Below the pieces are notes generated by a model, which ran no database searches, was not told the DNA's origin, and was given only the letters and a program-made list of their open reading frames with translations. From Alistipes sp. (GTDB lineage Bacteria > Bacteroidota > Bacteroidia > Bacteroidales > Rikenellaceae), in assembly GCA_017403125.1 (NCBI GenBank), contig JAFQOR010000028.1:1-57560 (forward strand): 57,560 bases of DNA, in the 5' to 3' direction. Every line of letters starts with the position of its first letter. Positions within the stretch are counted from its first letter, which is position 1. The translations under genes were made by a program, and so were the position numbers. Below, in pieces: positions 1-8,745 of this stretch.

Positions 1-72
1 CCCGACCGTTTGGAGCGTAAGAAGTACAATCCTTACTTGAAGCGAGTAACTTTACACCGTGAGATTAAGTAA
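1..72 (+). CDS. rpmG: 50S ribosomal protein L33, 3' end only
   Basis: The window opens inside this gene. The last 23 codons read PDRLERKKYNPYLKRVTLHR then EIK and a TAA stop, the typical C-terminus of L33 (a YNP-x-LKR/K-x-T-x-H-x-E pattern). L33 is a small protein of the large ribosomal subunit near the E site. It is followed after 20 nt by a DUF4295 gene; the order rpmB-rpmG-DUF4295 is common in Bacteroidota. The start lies outside the window. Confidence 0.9.
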   Translation, partial: PDRLERKKYNPYLKRVTLHREIK

Positions 73-92
73 TTTTAACAAGAAGGTAAAGT

Positions 93-251
93 ATGGCAAA
101 GAAAGTAGTTGCAACCCTTAAAACGGGTACAGCAAAGAAGTACACAAAGTGTATCAAGATGGTGAAGTCGGAGAAGACCGGTGCTTACGTATTCCAGACA
201 CAGAACATCTTGGAGGACGAGGAGATTAAGAACTTCTTCGCACAGAAATAG
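93..251 (+). CDS. DUF4295 family small basic protein
   Basis: This 52-residue ORF begins MAKKVVATLKTGTAKKYTKC and ends NFFAQK. It is lysine-rich. DUF4295 proteins are short, nearly restricted to Bacteroidota, and usually sit directly after rpmB and rpmG, as here, so a ribosome- or translation-linked role is likely but unproven. The ATG follows an A/G-rich stretch (agaaggtaaag) that could bind the ribosome. A strong intrinsic terminator lies 26 nt downstream, so this is the last gene of its transcript. The ftsY gene often found next in other genomes is absent. Confidence 0.88.
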   Translation: MAKKVVATLKTGTAKKYTKCIKMVKSEKTGAYVFQTQNILEDEEIKNFFAQK

Positions 252-277
252 TTTGCATTAGTTCACTGCGAACTAAT

Positions 278-313
278 ACAAAAGGCAACCCGAGGGTTGC
301 CTTTTGTGTTTTT
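278..313 (+). terminator. intrinsic terminator after DUF4295
   Basis: A perfect 13-bp stem (acaaaaggcaacc / ggttgccttttgt) with a 4-nt cgag loop is followed by gttttt. It ends the rpmG-DUF4295 transcript. Confidence 0.9.
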
Positions 314-325
314 AGGCGTGTGGGT

Positions 326-437
326 AGGAAAAGTAGGGGAAGTAGAAAAGTTAAAGAAATTAGGGAGGTTAGGGAGAGTGATTCTATTATAGCACTCCCT
401 AATCTCCCTAATCTCCCTCATCTCCCCTACTTTTCCT
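326..437. repeat. purine/pyrimidine long hairpin, copy 1
   Basis: The 5' arm is almost all purine (units such as ttagggaggttaggga) and the 3' arm almost all pyrimidine (ctccctaatctccct). The outermost 15 bp are perfectly complementary (aggaaaagtagggga at 326-340 with tcccctacttttcct at 423-437), and agggagagtg pairs with cactccct near the tip. It lies between two convergent genes. Related copies lie near 10156, 26536, 33001, 50965 and 57104. Confidence 0.75.
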
Positions 438-454
438 CAACTCACTCTCCCGCA

Positions 455-501
455 CCACAAAACAAGCAGCTCGGACGGAGCGCCTCCCCCATCCGAGCTG
501 C
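455..501 (-). terminator. probable terminator of the phosphate transporter
   Basis: Read on the minus strand, a 10-bp perfect stem (gcagctcgga / tccgagctgc, 466-501) is followed by ttgttttgtgg, a moderately U-rich tail. It starts 29 nt after the transporter stop codon. Confidence 0.6.
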
Positions 502-529
502 AAGCAACCCTGCGACCGAAACCTCGCCG

Positions 530-2749
530 CTATTCGGCAGAGTGAACGAAGTGCTCCAACGACTTCATGATATTACGCGAGTGAAGCACCATGGTCTTTG
601 TCTCGGTAAGAATATTGAAGAAGAGCATGTTCGCCGACGATGAGCCACCCGTATCGCGCAGACGACGTAGCTGATTCTGCATAACCTCGTCGATAAAGTC
701 GAAGAGTTCGTCGCGCTTGTTCATAACACTCTCCATATTTTCGAATGAGCGCGAGCGCAACATATCGTTAATCATCGAGAATATCTCCTCTACCCTATCG
801 TTTATCTGTTTCAGGTCATAGACCTGCTCCTTGCTCAATCCCGTATGGTTATTGTCGATATGCTTAAAGCAGGGACGCGTGATGTGCAACAGCGCCTTGC
901 TTGTCTCCGAGATGTAATCGACAACCTGAACATAGAAGTGTCCGGTGCTCACATCGCTATCTTCGAGGTTACGCAACATCGGCATGATGTCATACTTCTG
1001 CTTGCGCGTAGCATGAAAGAAGTCCTCCGACTCCTTGACCATATCTTTAAGCACCTTGCGATTCTCCTTGAACACCGCCACAATAGTACGGTCGTAGATA
1101 TGCGTTACGCGCTCCATCGACGCACACACCTGCTCGGTATAGTCGATGAGCGTTTCCTCGGGACTACGCTTCAAGTCGTCACCTGATACCGATGCCGGCA
1201 CATCCTCCTCCTCGTCGGCAGGTGTTTTTGACTTGATATTACTCTTTATAATAAGGTATCCACAAATTATCGTCACACCGACAATTGCAACAGGACCTCC
1301 ATAGATGAGTATCAACGTCACCACCAGCGCAATGAGGAATCCACCAAGAGCCGTTACGAACCATCCCGTGATAACGGTCATAACACCCGTGATACGATAT
1401 ACGGCACTCTCACGACCCCACGCACGGTCGGCAAGCGACGAACCCATGCTGACCATGAACACCACATAGGTCGTTGATAACGGAAGTTTTAGCTGCGTAC
1501 CTATCGAGATAAGGATAGCTGCCGCTGTAAGATTCACCGTGGCGCGTATAAGGTCGTAGTTTGCATCGCCACGCTCCTCCTCGGGGAGCTGCTCGAAACG
1601 ATGTGCGATACCTTCGCGCACCCTATTTGGGGTGAATCGGGCGAGCGTATTATTGAAGCTGCGCACGCCACGTACTATGCCGCGCGAAGCGTTGGTAGCC
1701 TCTGCCGAGAGGGGTGCCGTCTCGTTCTGCGACGATAGCTTACGCTCGGTCTCGATAACGCGCATAGCCTTCTTCGACATAAAGAGCGTTACGACCATCA
1801 CCAAACCCGCAGCCATCATTATCCAGAAGTTTGCCTGCGTGGGCTCCGACAGACCCTCCATCGATTCCAGAGGGGCATCGGCAGCATGCGCCAATACATA
1901 TGAGTCGTAGCCTGCGTAGGGCACACCAATAAAGTTTACAAGGTCGTTACCGGCAAATGCCAATGCCAAGGCGAAGGTGCCGGCAAGAATCGACGCACGC
2001 AAGATATTTACGTTCAGACGCTGCAATATCCACAACAGCACGGAGCTCGCCGCCCATAGGATAAGCAGAGCCATCAACGTATTCTCGTTTACGAAATCCT
2101 TAATACTGTCCGGTATTATATTCGTGCTCTTCAAGCCCTTGAACACCGTAAAGTAGATGATACCCGCCAACGTAACGCCACACCACATAGCACCGAAACG
2201 GCGGAAAATCTTGTGGTAACGGAAGGTGAATATGAGTCGCGATACATACATCAAAAGGTGTCCCGTGATGAATGCCAAAGCCACCGACACCAAGATACCT
2301 GACACGATAGCGAGTGCATTGCCCGAATTTATAAAGCTGCTCAAACCGGCATCCGTCGTGCCGCCCCAGATGTTGTAGAGCGCGACAGCCATGGCGGAGC
2401 CCAACAATCCGAATACCAACGATACGGTAGTAGATGTGGGTAATCCCAACGAGTTATATATGTCGAGGAGGATGATGTTAGACAACATCATGCCGAGGAA
2501 GAGCACCATGATTTCGTTATAGGAGAACATCTCGGGATGGAACACACCACTTCGCGCCACGTCCATCATACCACTCGACGTCATAACACCCACGATAACA
2601 CCTATACCCGCTGTGGTAAGGATGACTCGCTTCGAGGCCACCTTCGAGCCGAATGCCGAATTAAGAAAGTTCACCGCATCATTCGACACACCTACAACAA
2701 TACCGATAACTGCCAACAGGGCAAGAGTGATAACTATAAACAGATCCAT
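530..2749 (-). CDS. PiT-family inorganic phosphate transporter with PhoU-like C-terminal domain
   Basis: This 739-residue protein has two PiT signatures: GVSNDAVNFLNSA near residue 20 and FAGNDLVNFIG near 265, matching the duplicated G-x-N-D-x-x-N motif of SLC20/PiT symporters. Many hydrophobic segments span residues 1-500. The last 200 or so residues are hydrophilic and helical and resemble PhoU, as in many Bacteroidota long-form PiT proteins. It should import phosphate across the inner membrane using a cation gradient. It is divergent from a PhoB/PhoR-like two-component system, and the shared upstream region contains a Pho-box-like array, so phosphate control is likely. The ATG at 2749 is the first codon before the predicted membrane segment. 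Confidence 0.92.
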   Translation of the reverse strand: MDLFIVITLALLAVIGIVVGVSNDAVNFLNSAFGSKVASKRVILTTAGIGVIVGVMTSSGMMDVARSGVFHPEMFSYNEIMVLFLGMMLSNIILLDIYNSLGLPTSTTVSLVFGLLGSAMAVALYNIWGGTTDAGLSSFINSGNALAIVSGILVSVALAFITGHLLMYVSRLIFTFRYHKIFRRFGAMWCGVTLAGIIYFTVFKGLKSTNIIPDSIKDFVNENTLMALLILWAASSVLLWILQRLNVNILRASILAGTFALALAFAGNDLVNFIGVPYAGYDSYVLAHAADAPLESMEGLSEPTQANFWIMMAAGLVMVVTLFMSKKAMRVIETERKLSSQNETAPLSAEATNASRGIVRGVRSFNNTLARFTPNRVREGIAHRFEQLPEEERGDANYDLIRATVNLTAAAILISIGTQLKLPLSTTYVVFMVSMGSSLADRAWGRESAVYRITGVMTVITGWFVTALGGFLIALVVTLILIYGGPVAIVGVTIICGYLIIKSNIKSKTPADEEEDVPASVSGDDLKRSPEETLIDYTEQVCASMERVTHIYDRTIVAVFKENRKVLKDMVKESEDFFHATRKQKYDIMPMLRNLEDSDVSTGHFYVQVVDYISETSKALLHITRPCFKHIDNNHTGLSKEQVYDLKQINDRVEEIFSMINDMLRSRSFENMESVMNKRDELFDFIDEVMQNQLRRLRDTGGSSSANMLFFNILTETKTMVLHSRNIMKSLEHFVHSAE

Positions 2750-2880
2750 AAGTAAATAATTTTCGCGTGTAACTTGCTCTGACCCAAAATAAAAAATAGC
2801 TCACCACGGAGTATTGGTCCGCAGCAAGCCAAAGCCACTATAAGTCTATTGCGCTACACACATAATTATAACAGTTGGTG

Positions 2881-2946
2881 CAAATATACAAAATTCATGT
2901 TACATTTTTGTTACATAATTGTTACAGCTTTAATAATTTTGTAACA
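2881..2946 (-). promoter_or_regulatory. candidate Pho-box array and promoter for the phosphate transporter
   Basis: TGTTACA occurs at 2898, 2909 and 2920, an exact 11-bp period, and its inverse TGTAACA lies at 2940-2946. On the minus strand a TATATTTG -7 element (2881-2888) lies just downstream of the array, and the array covers the place where the -33 element would be; no good TTTG is seen there. This layout fits an activator-dependent promoter. PhoB-type regulators bind direct repeats with 11-bp spacing. The regulator assignment is inference. The rest of the 374-nt gap (2750-3123) holds A/T-rich sequence, the regulator promoter and one more TGTTACG at 2998. Confidence 0.6.
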
Positions 2947-3016
2947 TTCCATTACTCAATATCGCACCATATATCAGCAAATAAAAGTGTTACGCACGAA
3001 AAAAAAGAGATAAAAG

Positions 3017-3048
3017 GTTGCAATATTACTAAATTTACGTTAAATTTG
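3017..3048 (+). promoter_or_regulatory. candidate promoter of the response regulator operon
   Basis: TAAATTTG (3041-3048) matches the TAnnTTTG -7 element and GTTG (3017-3020) is a three-of-four match to the -33 TTTG with a 20-nt spacer. A TGTTACG copy of the putative Pho box lies at 2998-3004, just upstream. Confidence 0.55.
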
Positions 3049-3123
3049 TAGATGTCATCACGTGGTCATAATGAAAACCACCTTTGCTACAAGCATAAAA
3101 CGACAAAAACAGAGTTTTAAGAG

Positions 3124-3822
3124 ATGAACAAATACCACATTCTCGTAGTCGATGACGAGGAGTCGTTGTGCGAGATACTAAAATTCAACCTTACGCGCGA
3201 GGGTTACGACGTCACGACAGCCAATAGTGCCGAGGAGGCATTAACGCTCGACGTAGGCAAGTTCGACCTCGCGATATTGGATGTTATGATGGGAGAGGTT
3301 AGCGGCTTCTCTCTTGCCAAGATTCTGCGCAAACGTAGCGAGACGAGCAACATGCCGATAATCTTCTGCACCGCACGCGATGCCGAGGAGGATAAAGTTC
3401 GAGGCTTGGACCTTGGCGCCGACGACTACATTGCCAAACCCTTCTCCGTGGCCGAGGTCATGGCGCGCGTGCGCTCGGTCTTGCGTCGCACACAGCGCAA
3501 CCTCGATGCCGAGCCACAGACCGATGACGAGAACATAATAAGCTACGAGGGGCTTGTCATCAACAATCTGAACAAGAGCTGCCGCATCGATGGCGAGGAG
3601 ATACAACTCACGCGCAAGGAGTTCGACATACTGTTACTGCTGCTCACAAACCGCGGAACGATACTCTCGCGCGAACAGATTATGAAACGCGTGTGGCGAG
3701 AGGAGGTCATTGTCTTGGACCGCACCATCGATGTGAACATCACGCGCATGCGCAAGAAATTGAAGCAATATGGCAACCACATTATAACACGTACGGGATA
3801 TGGCTATGGATTCGAAGAATAG
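3124..3822 (+). CDS. OmpR/PhoB-family response regulator
   Basis: This 232-residue protein has a receiver domain (about 5-118) and a winged-helix DNA-binding domain (about 135-231). The acidic pocket is D10/D11, the phosphoacceptor D53 (LAILDVMMG), the switch threonine T83 (FCTARD) and the conserved lysine K105 (AKPF). The C-terminal domain has the PhoB-type signature ILSREQIMKRVW...RTIDVNITRMRKKL. It overlaps the kinase gene by 23 nt, so they are cotranslated partners. Its position opposite a phosphate transporter, with 11-bp-spaced repeats between them, suggests a PhoB-like role in phosphate response, but the family alone does not prove the signal. Confidence 0.93.
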   Translation: MNKYHILVVDDEESLCEILKFNLTREGYDVTTANSAEEALTLDVGKFDLAILDVMMGEVSGFSLAKILRKRSETSNMPIIFCTARDAEEDKVRGLDLGADDYIAKPFSVAEVMARVRSVLRRTQRNLDAEPQTDDENIISYEGLVINNLNKSCRIDGEEIQLTRKEFDILLLLLTNRGTILSREQIMKRVWREEVIVLDRTIDVNITRMRKKLKQYGNHIITRTGYGYGFEE

Positions 3823-4906
3823 AGGTTTGACCTATCGCGGAGGTATGTACCTACTTCTGGCGCTACTCATTTTGCTCCTTGCGGGCGGCCTTATCGGCTA
3901 TCGCTACTCGCTGTTGAGCCACATATCTTCTGCGAACAGCATCGACGAGGGCATCTTCTACGCCATCATTGGTGTTGCCGCCCTTGCATCGATTATCGCG
4001 CTACTGCTTGCCATGCGCATCAACCGCAACATACGCAACCTGAAACGTGTTGCCGAGGCCATGGAGCGAGGTGCCGACATTGAGTCGATACCCGACTTTG
4101 CACACGACGAGATTGGCGATATTTCGCGCCACATTATAGATCTGTATAAGCGTCTGCAACAGGCATCGAGCGACGTCGAGCGCGAGCATGACAAGGCGAT
4201 GCACGAGCATCAGGAGAAGCTGCGCATCAAGCGACAGCTTACGAACAACATCAACCACGAGTTGAAGACTCCCGTAGCAGCCATTCAGGGCTACCTCGAA
4301 ACCATCACTACAAACAAAGACCTCACCGACGATGAGCGCAACTCGTTTATCAGCAAGTGTTACGCCAACAGCCAACGCCTGACACAACTATTGCAGGACG
4401 TATCTACGATTACTCGATTGGAGGATGGCAGCAGTCGCATCGAGTGCGAGAATACCGACCTGTGCGCCATTATCGAGGAGATACGCTCCGATGTTGCTCT
4501 GTTGCCCGAGGAGGCACGCATGCGCCTTAATATCAATCTGCCGAAGCCGATGATGGTGTGCGCCAACCCCACGCTGCTGATGTCCATATTCAAGAATCTC
4601 ACGGACAATGCCCTCGCCTACTCCGGCGGACGCGACATCTATATCAACGCCACGGTCAATAACGGCATGTATCACATAACGTTCGCCGACAACGGTATAG
4701 GCATCGACGAGGAGCACTTGTCCCACATCTTCGAGCGTTTCTACCGCATAGATAAGGGGCGTTCGCGCAAACTTGGCGGCACGGGTTTAGGACTCTCGAT
4801 AGTTAAGAACGCCATACTCTTCCACGGTGGCGACATCTCGGTGAAGAATCGCACCTCGGGAGGCTTGGAGTTTATGATGACACTCCCCATTGCCAAGCAG
4901 GCATAA
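3800..4906 (+). CDS. PhoR-like sensor histidine kinase with HAMP
   Basis: This 368-residue protein has two membrane segments (about 16-33 and 51-71) separated by only a short extracytoplasmic loop, then a HAMP linker (about 72-125), a HisKA domain with phosphoacceptor H153 in NINHELKTPVAAI, and an HATPase_c domain with the N box NLTDNALAY, G1 box DNGIGID and G2 box GGTGLGLSIV. The tiny periplasmic loop suggests that it senses membrane or cytoplasmic cues or a partner rather than binding a ligand outside. In PhoR systems the transporter and PhoU relay the signal, which would fit the PhoU-like tail of the neighbouring transporter. The start at 3800 overlaps the regulator; a second ATG lies two codons later. 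Confidence 0.92.
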   Translation: MAMDSKNRGLTYRGGMYLLLALLILLLAGGLIGYRYSLLSHISSANSIDEGIFYAIIGVAALASIIALLLAMRINRNIRNLKRVAEAMERGADIESIPDFAHDEIGDISRHIIDLYKRLQQASSDVEREHDKAMHEHQEKLRIKRQLTNNINHELKTPVAAIQGYLETITTNKDLTDDERNSFISKCYANSQRLTQLLQDVSTITRLEDGSSRIECENTDLCAIIEEIRSDVALLPEEARMRLNINLPKPMMVCANPTLLMSIFKNLTDNALAYSGGRDIYINATVNNGMYHITFADNGIGIDEEHLSHIFERFYRIDKGRSRKLGGTGLGLSIVKNAILFHGGDISVKNRTSGGLEFMMTLPIAKQA

Positions 4907-4978
4907 ACGCTGCGGCGGCAAAGATAAAAACCACATTTATAGGACATCACTCAAAAAAAACAAAAGTATCAAAGCATT

Positions 4979-5929
4979 ATGAAGAATCTTATAATTGGCG
5001 TTGGAGAGGCTTTATGGGACTGCTTCTGCGACATGAATGATGTAATCTCTGCCGAGAAACTTGGTGGTGCGCCTGCTAATTTCGTCTTCCACGCAACCCA
5101 ATTGAACATGAACGCAGTAGTCGTAAGTGCAGTTGGCAACGACGAAAAGGGACGAAAACTTATAAACGAGCTTGAAGCTCGTGGGATTAAGTTGCTCATA
5201 AAGGTTCAGAACGACTACCCAACCGGCATGGTAAAGGCGCGTTCTATGGCTAATGGCGATGTCGAGTATGATATTATCGCAAAGGTTGCTTACGACCACA
5301 TACCCTTTACGCCGGAGCTCGAAACCCTTGTGCCCGAAATTGGAGCTGTATGCTTCGGAACTTTGGCACAAAGGGAGAATGGGGAGAGCGCAGCGACAAT
5401 CAGAAGATTGCTTGGGATGCTCGACGACGACGTATTAAAGGTATATGACATCAATATGAGACCGACATGCGACGTTGGCGAGGCAGACGACATCTTCAGG
5501 GCCAACCTTGAATTAGCAAATGTACTGAAAATAAATGAGCCCGAGCTCCATAAACTTGCTGGACTTTATGGAGTGAGTGAGCTTTCTGACGAAGATATAT
5601 GCAAATTTTTCATAGAAGAGTGCAATCTAAAAATGCTGATTCATACCTTGGGCGAAAAGGGAAGTATAGTATATTATAAAGAGGGTCAGCAAATTCTGAA
5701 AAATCATTGCTGTAATCGGATAGACGAACTGCTTTCGCAACTTGGTATTGCCAAAGATGCAAATAGCGACTTCGTAGGTGCCGGGGACTCCTTTACCGCA
5801 GCATTCATATCTGCCCTACTTAAAGGCAGGTCTGTAACAGAGGCACATCAGCTCGCCTCAACGCTCGCTACTTATGTTTGCACGAAGCAGGGTGCTATGC
5901 CATCAATGGACAAAAGAGTATTATTCTAA
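4979..5929 (+). CDS. PfkB-family carbohydrate kinase (fructokinase-like)
   Basis: This 316-residue protein has the ribokinase/PfkB fold signatures: the N-terminal GGAPANFVFHATQL substrate-binding segment (about 29-42) and the C-terminal GAGDSFTAAF motif with catalytic D270. The opening IGVGEALWDCF resembles bacterial fructokinases, so ATP-dependent phosphorylation of fructose or a related sugar is the best guess; the exact substrate cannot be read from the sequence. It follows the histidine kinase after 72 nt and is ended by a strong terminator. Its base composition is slightly more A/T-rich than its neighbours. No transporter or glycosidase for the sugar is adjacent. Confidence 0.85.
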   Translation: MKNLIIGVGEALWDCFCDMNDVISAEKLGGAPANFVFHATQLNMNAVVVSAVGNDEKGRKLINELEARGIKLLIKVQNDYPTGMVKARSMANGDVEYDIIAKVAYDHIPFTPELETLVPEIGAVCFGTLAQRENGESAATIRRLLGMLDDDVLKVYDINMRPTCDVGEADDIFRANLELANVLKINEPELHKLAGLYGVSELSDEDICKFFIEECNLKMLIHTLGEKGSIVYYKEGQQILKNHCCNRIDELLSQLGIAKDANSDFVGAGDSFTAAFISALLKGRSVTEAHQLASTLATYVCTKQGAMPSMDKRVLF

Positions 5930-5970
5930 TGTTAATTACACTAAAATATCAAAGTATCATGACACACAAA

Positions 5971-6008
5971 TAGAATCAGGGAGCTAAAAAGCTCCCTGAT
6001 TCTATTTT
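5971..6008. terminator. bidirectional intrinsic terminator
   Basis: A perfect 15-bp stem (tagaatcagggagct / agctccctgattcta) with an aaaa loop is followed by tttt. It separates the convergent sugar kinase and GH84 genes and can serve both strands. Confidence 0.88.
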
Positions 6009-6087
6009 GTAATTATCTGCCTTCGGCATCTAAAACCGGAGTGCCATGCCGAAAGGATGGAGTGAACACTGGAATCTTCCCCATCTC

Positions 6088-8655
6088 CTATCGTTGTGCA
6101 AGATTGCCATGGCTTGCTACATTCAAACCATCTTGGTTTTGGATTACCTCGCGCTTGAAGATTGCCTCGTAGATGCACTCTACGCCCGAAATCTCGATAC
6201 GCGCCACCTTACCATCCGTGGTGAGGAGCCAATCCGAAGAGGTTATCAAACCCTCGCCAACGACATTACCCGCCTCATCGAGCAGACGATAGTAGGGCGC
6301 AAGCTCAACCATAAGCTTACCCAAGAGCAGATGACAGTGTGTAGCCTCCGCTGGCACATCGATGGTTGCACCTACTCCAACAGGCAACGATGTGAAGGGG
6401 TTGCCATCGATATGGTACTCCGATGTGGGTACGGGATTTATCTCGAACGAACGCACAGCCAACCAATTTGTCTTCGACGACTCCAACTTGCGCAGGCGCA
6501 CATAGCGCGCATCAACAGCCTCGCCACGCCACATCACATCATAGACACCCACCATAGGCTCGCCTAATGCCATCCACGTCTCGCCATCCAACGAGTACTC
6601 CAAGATAGCATGGTCGAAGTAATCGACATCATCGACCGAGTTGCGACCCTGAATAACATTTACTGCCGAGACGCTGCGCACACACTGCATATCTACTCCC
6701 ACCCAATGGTCGGTGCGTTGCGCCACACCCGAGTGATAGTAGGTTTCGGGTTCATTGTCGAACATAGCCTTACTCTGTGTTGAGTATATCGAGCGATAGG
6801 TACCACAAGCATTGAGTGTCGATGCCAACTCTCCGGTGAGGCTGAAATAGTATGCTGCCGCCATGTCATCCATGACATTCTCGTAGAATGGCTGCAACTT
6901 CATCGTACCGCAACAGTGCGCCAGATAGGAGTCCTCGTCTGCCTTGGACATTTTGTTGGCTATGTAGGCATCCCAAAATCCGGCAAACTTATTATATGGT
7001 GCGCTATGGTAGTTTATGAGCATCTCCAACGCCTTGCGGCAACGTGTACCCAGCTTTCCGAACTCGTAGAGCCACGGTGCAAGCTCTCCGAGCAACGCCT
7101 TATTGTTGCAATTGAGCATTGCATGCGGCACCTCCTCAATCGCCTTGAACTCCTCCATAAGCTTCGCCGCAAGCTCGGGCGTATATTCGTTCATGCGGAA
7201 GGTCTCCGTCAGCCACGACTCCAATCTTCGATACCCTGTCTCGGTATCGCACGAGTGTATGGCAAAGAGCTGATATGCCTCCTTAACCTCGGGCGCCACA
7301 GCCGAAAAGGCACGATACCAGCTATCCATAGGATTGTACTTCTCGACATTCCATGCATAGTCCGCTACGCTGAACATCGCTAACTTCGACGCCTCGCCAT
7401 GCTCCATAGGGTTCGTAACAATGCCACGTGCATAATCATCGTCGATATCCGCGCTTAAACCATATACAGGGCCCTGCATGACGATATGACGCGCATAGTC
7501 GGTAACGGGGAAGTTCCACCAGAAGAGCGCCGGACGCTGAATACGCGAATTTACCCACTCCATAGTCGATGTCGTCATGTTGCTACAAACAGCATCTCCC
7601 GTCCAAAATACGTCGATTGAGGGGTGAAGCGTCTCGCCATAACGCACAAGACTTCCGCGCTCGGTGGGGTTTGCCCATAGGCGTGTATAGTCCGTGGGGC
7701 AGACTATGAGCGATGCCACATCACGCTTCGCTGCCACAAACTCCTCGTTCAGGCGATTCAGCAACTCTGTCTGCTTCAATGGGTTTGCACCCTCACCAGA
7801 GATGTCGTCGAAGTGTATGGCAAAGGCACGCACGCCAAGCTCATACATACTCTCGAACTTCGACAACAGGTTGTTGTAATCCTCCTCGTTCCACTTTATA
7901 TCGGCACCCGGATGTATCGCCCACACGAAGTTCACGCGATTGCGACGACACGCCTCAACCAACTCATGAATGTTCTTCGCCTCATCGTCGGGATAGGGCA
8001 AACGCCAATTAGGACAGCTGTGATATGGGTCATCCTTGGGACCGTAGATATAGTAGTTCATCTTATACCTGCCATAGAAGTCGATAAGCGATAGACGCGT
8101 CTCGTGCGACCACGGCTCACCATAGAAACCCTCGACAACGCCACGGTATTTCAGGTTGGGATAGTCATAGACCGTTACCTCGCGAACCCCTCCATCGTGG
8201 GCATCTTCGCTCTCGATTATTTGACGCAGGGTCTGTATGGCGTAGAATACGCCCGTATCATCTGCTGCGGTAATAGTGACACCCGCTTTCGACACCTTTA
8301 ACATGTAGGTGCCAACAATCTCCTCCATGTCGAGTTTATCGGCTGCGCGCTCCGAGCATACAATATTTATGGGCAGACCACGCTTATCTATTTTCAAAAA
8401 GCCGAGCTCCTCGGCATAGCCCTTCGCCTTGCCACGCAGAGCAAAGCCGCGCGTTATATCCACCTCCTCGAACATGCGCTCGACATGCTGGGGTATGGGA
8501 TTGAGCATTAGTCCATCATGGTCAAGTACCTCTCCCGGGACCTTATCTACGCTCTGCGACTCACCACGCTGCGACTGCAAATCCTGGGCTCCTGCGACAG
8601 ACACACCAAAGAGTGTCACCGCAATAAAAATAGTAGTTTTAAGTATTCTGTTCAT
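6088..8655 (-). CDS. GH84 beta-N-acetylglucosaminidase (O-GlcNAcase-like), secreted
   Basis: This 855-residue protein has a signal peptide (about 1-23), an N-terminal GH20-like domain (about 40-165), and a GH84 catalytic barrel containing YRGVVEGFYGEPWS (170-183), YYIYGPKDDPYHS and the catalytic Asp pair D283/D284 in HFDDISGEG. The C-terminal part has an F5/8-type (CBM32-like) region around 610-745 and a final beta-sandwich-like tail. GH84 enzymes of gut Bacteroidales remove beta-linked GlcNAc by substrate-assisted catalysis and probably act on host glycans in the periplasm or outside. There is no SusC/SusD pair nearby, so it stands alone rather than in a polysaccharide utilisation locus. Confidence 0.92.
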   Translation of the reverse strand: MNRILKTTIFIAVTLFGVSVAGAQDLQSQRGESQSVDKVPGEVLDHDGLMLNPIPQHVERMFEEVDITRGFALRGKAKGYAEELGFLKIDKRGLPINIVCSERAADKLDMEEIVGTYMLKVSKAGVTITAADDTGVFYAIQTLRQIIESEDAHDGGVREVTVYDYPNLKYRGVVEGFYGEPWSHETRLSLIDFYGRYKMNYYIYGPKDDPYHSCPNWRLPYPDDEAKNIHELVEACRRNRVNFVWAIHPGADIKWNEEDYNNLLSKFESMYELGVRAFAIHFDDISGEGANPLKQTELLNRLNEEFVAAKRDVASLIVCPTDYTRLWANPTERGSLVRYGETLHPSIDVFWTGDAVCSNMTTSTMEWVNSRIQRPALFWWNFPVTDYARHIVMQGPVYGLSADIDDDYARGIVTNPMEHGEASKLAMFSVADYAWNVEKYNPMDSWYRAFSAVAPEVKEAYQLFAIHSCDTETGYRRLESWLTETFRMNEYTPELAAKLMEEFKAIEEVPHAMLNCNNKALLGELAPWLYEFGKLGTRCRKALEMLINYHSAPYNKFAGFWDAYIANKMSKADEDSYLAHCCGTMKLQPFYENVMDDMAAAYYFSLTGELASTLNACGTYRSIYSTQSKAMFDNEPETYYHSGVAQRTDHWVGVDMQCVRSVSAVNVIQGRNSVDDVDYFDHAILEYSLDGETWMALGEPMVGVYDVMWRGEAVDARYVRLRKLESSKTNWLAVRSFEINPVPTSEYHIDGNPFTSLPVGVGATIDVPAEATHCHLLLGKLMVELAPYYRLLDEAGNVVGEGLITSSDWLLTTDGKVARIEISGVECIYEAIFKREVIQNQDGLNVASHGNLAQR

Positions 8656-8675
8656 AATTCTTCATGTTGTAGGGA

Positions 8676-8683
8676 CAAAGATA
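8676..8683 (-). promoter_or_regulatory. -7 element for the GH84 gene
   Basis: On the minus strand TATCTTTG lies 20 nt before the start codon, an exact match to the Bacteroidota -7 consensus. No clear TTTG is seen at the -33 position, which overlaps the end of the upstream gene. Confidence 0.6.
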
Positions 8684-8717
8684 TGAAAAATAATGTAAAT
8701 AAAGAAATAAAAATGGA

Positions 8718-8745
8718 AAACGCCCACTTATCACAGCAGGCGTTT
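8718..8745 (-). terminator. weak terminator of the aldehyde dehydrogenase gene
   Basis: On the minus strand a 7-bp stem (aaacgcc / ggcgttt) overlaps the stop codon and is followed by ttccatttttatttc, a U-rich tail. The loop is large (14 nt), so efficiency is doubtful. Confidence 0.4.

Noticed and set aside
320-643. 107-codon plus-strand frame in the rpmG/phosphate transporter gap
   Set aside because: It runs through the purine/pyrimidine hairpin and then antisense to the transporter; its composition follows the repeat.
6046-6567. 173-codon plus-strand frame opposite the GH84 gene
   Set aside because: It is antisense to a clear glycoside hydrolase; many such shadow frames arise from the codon bias of this genome.
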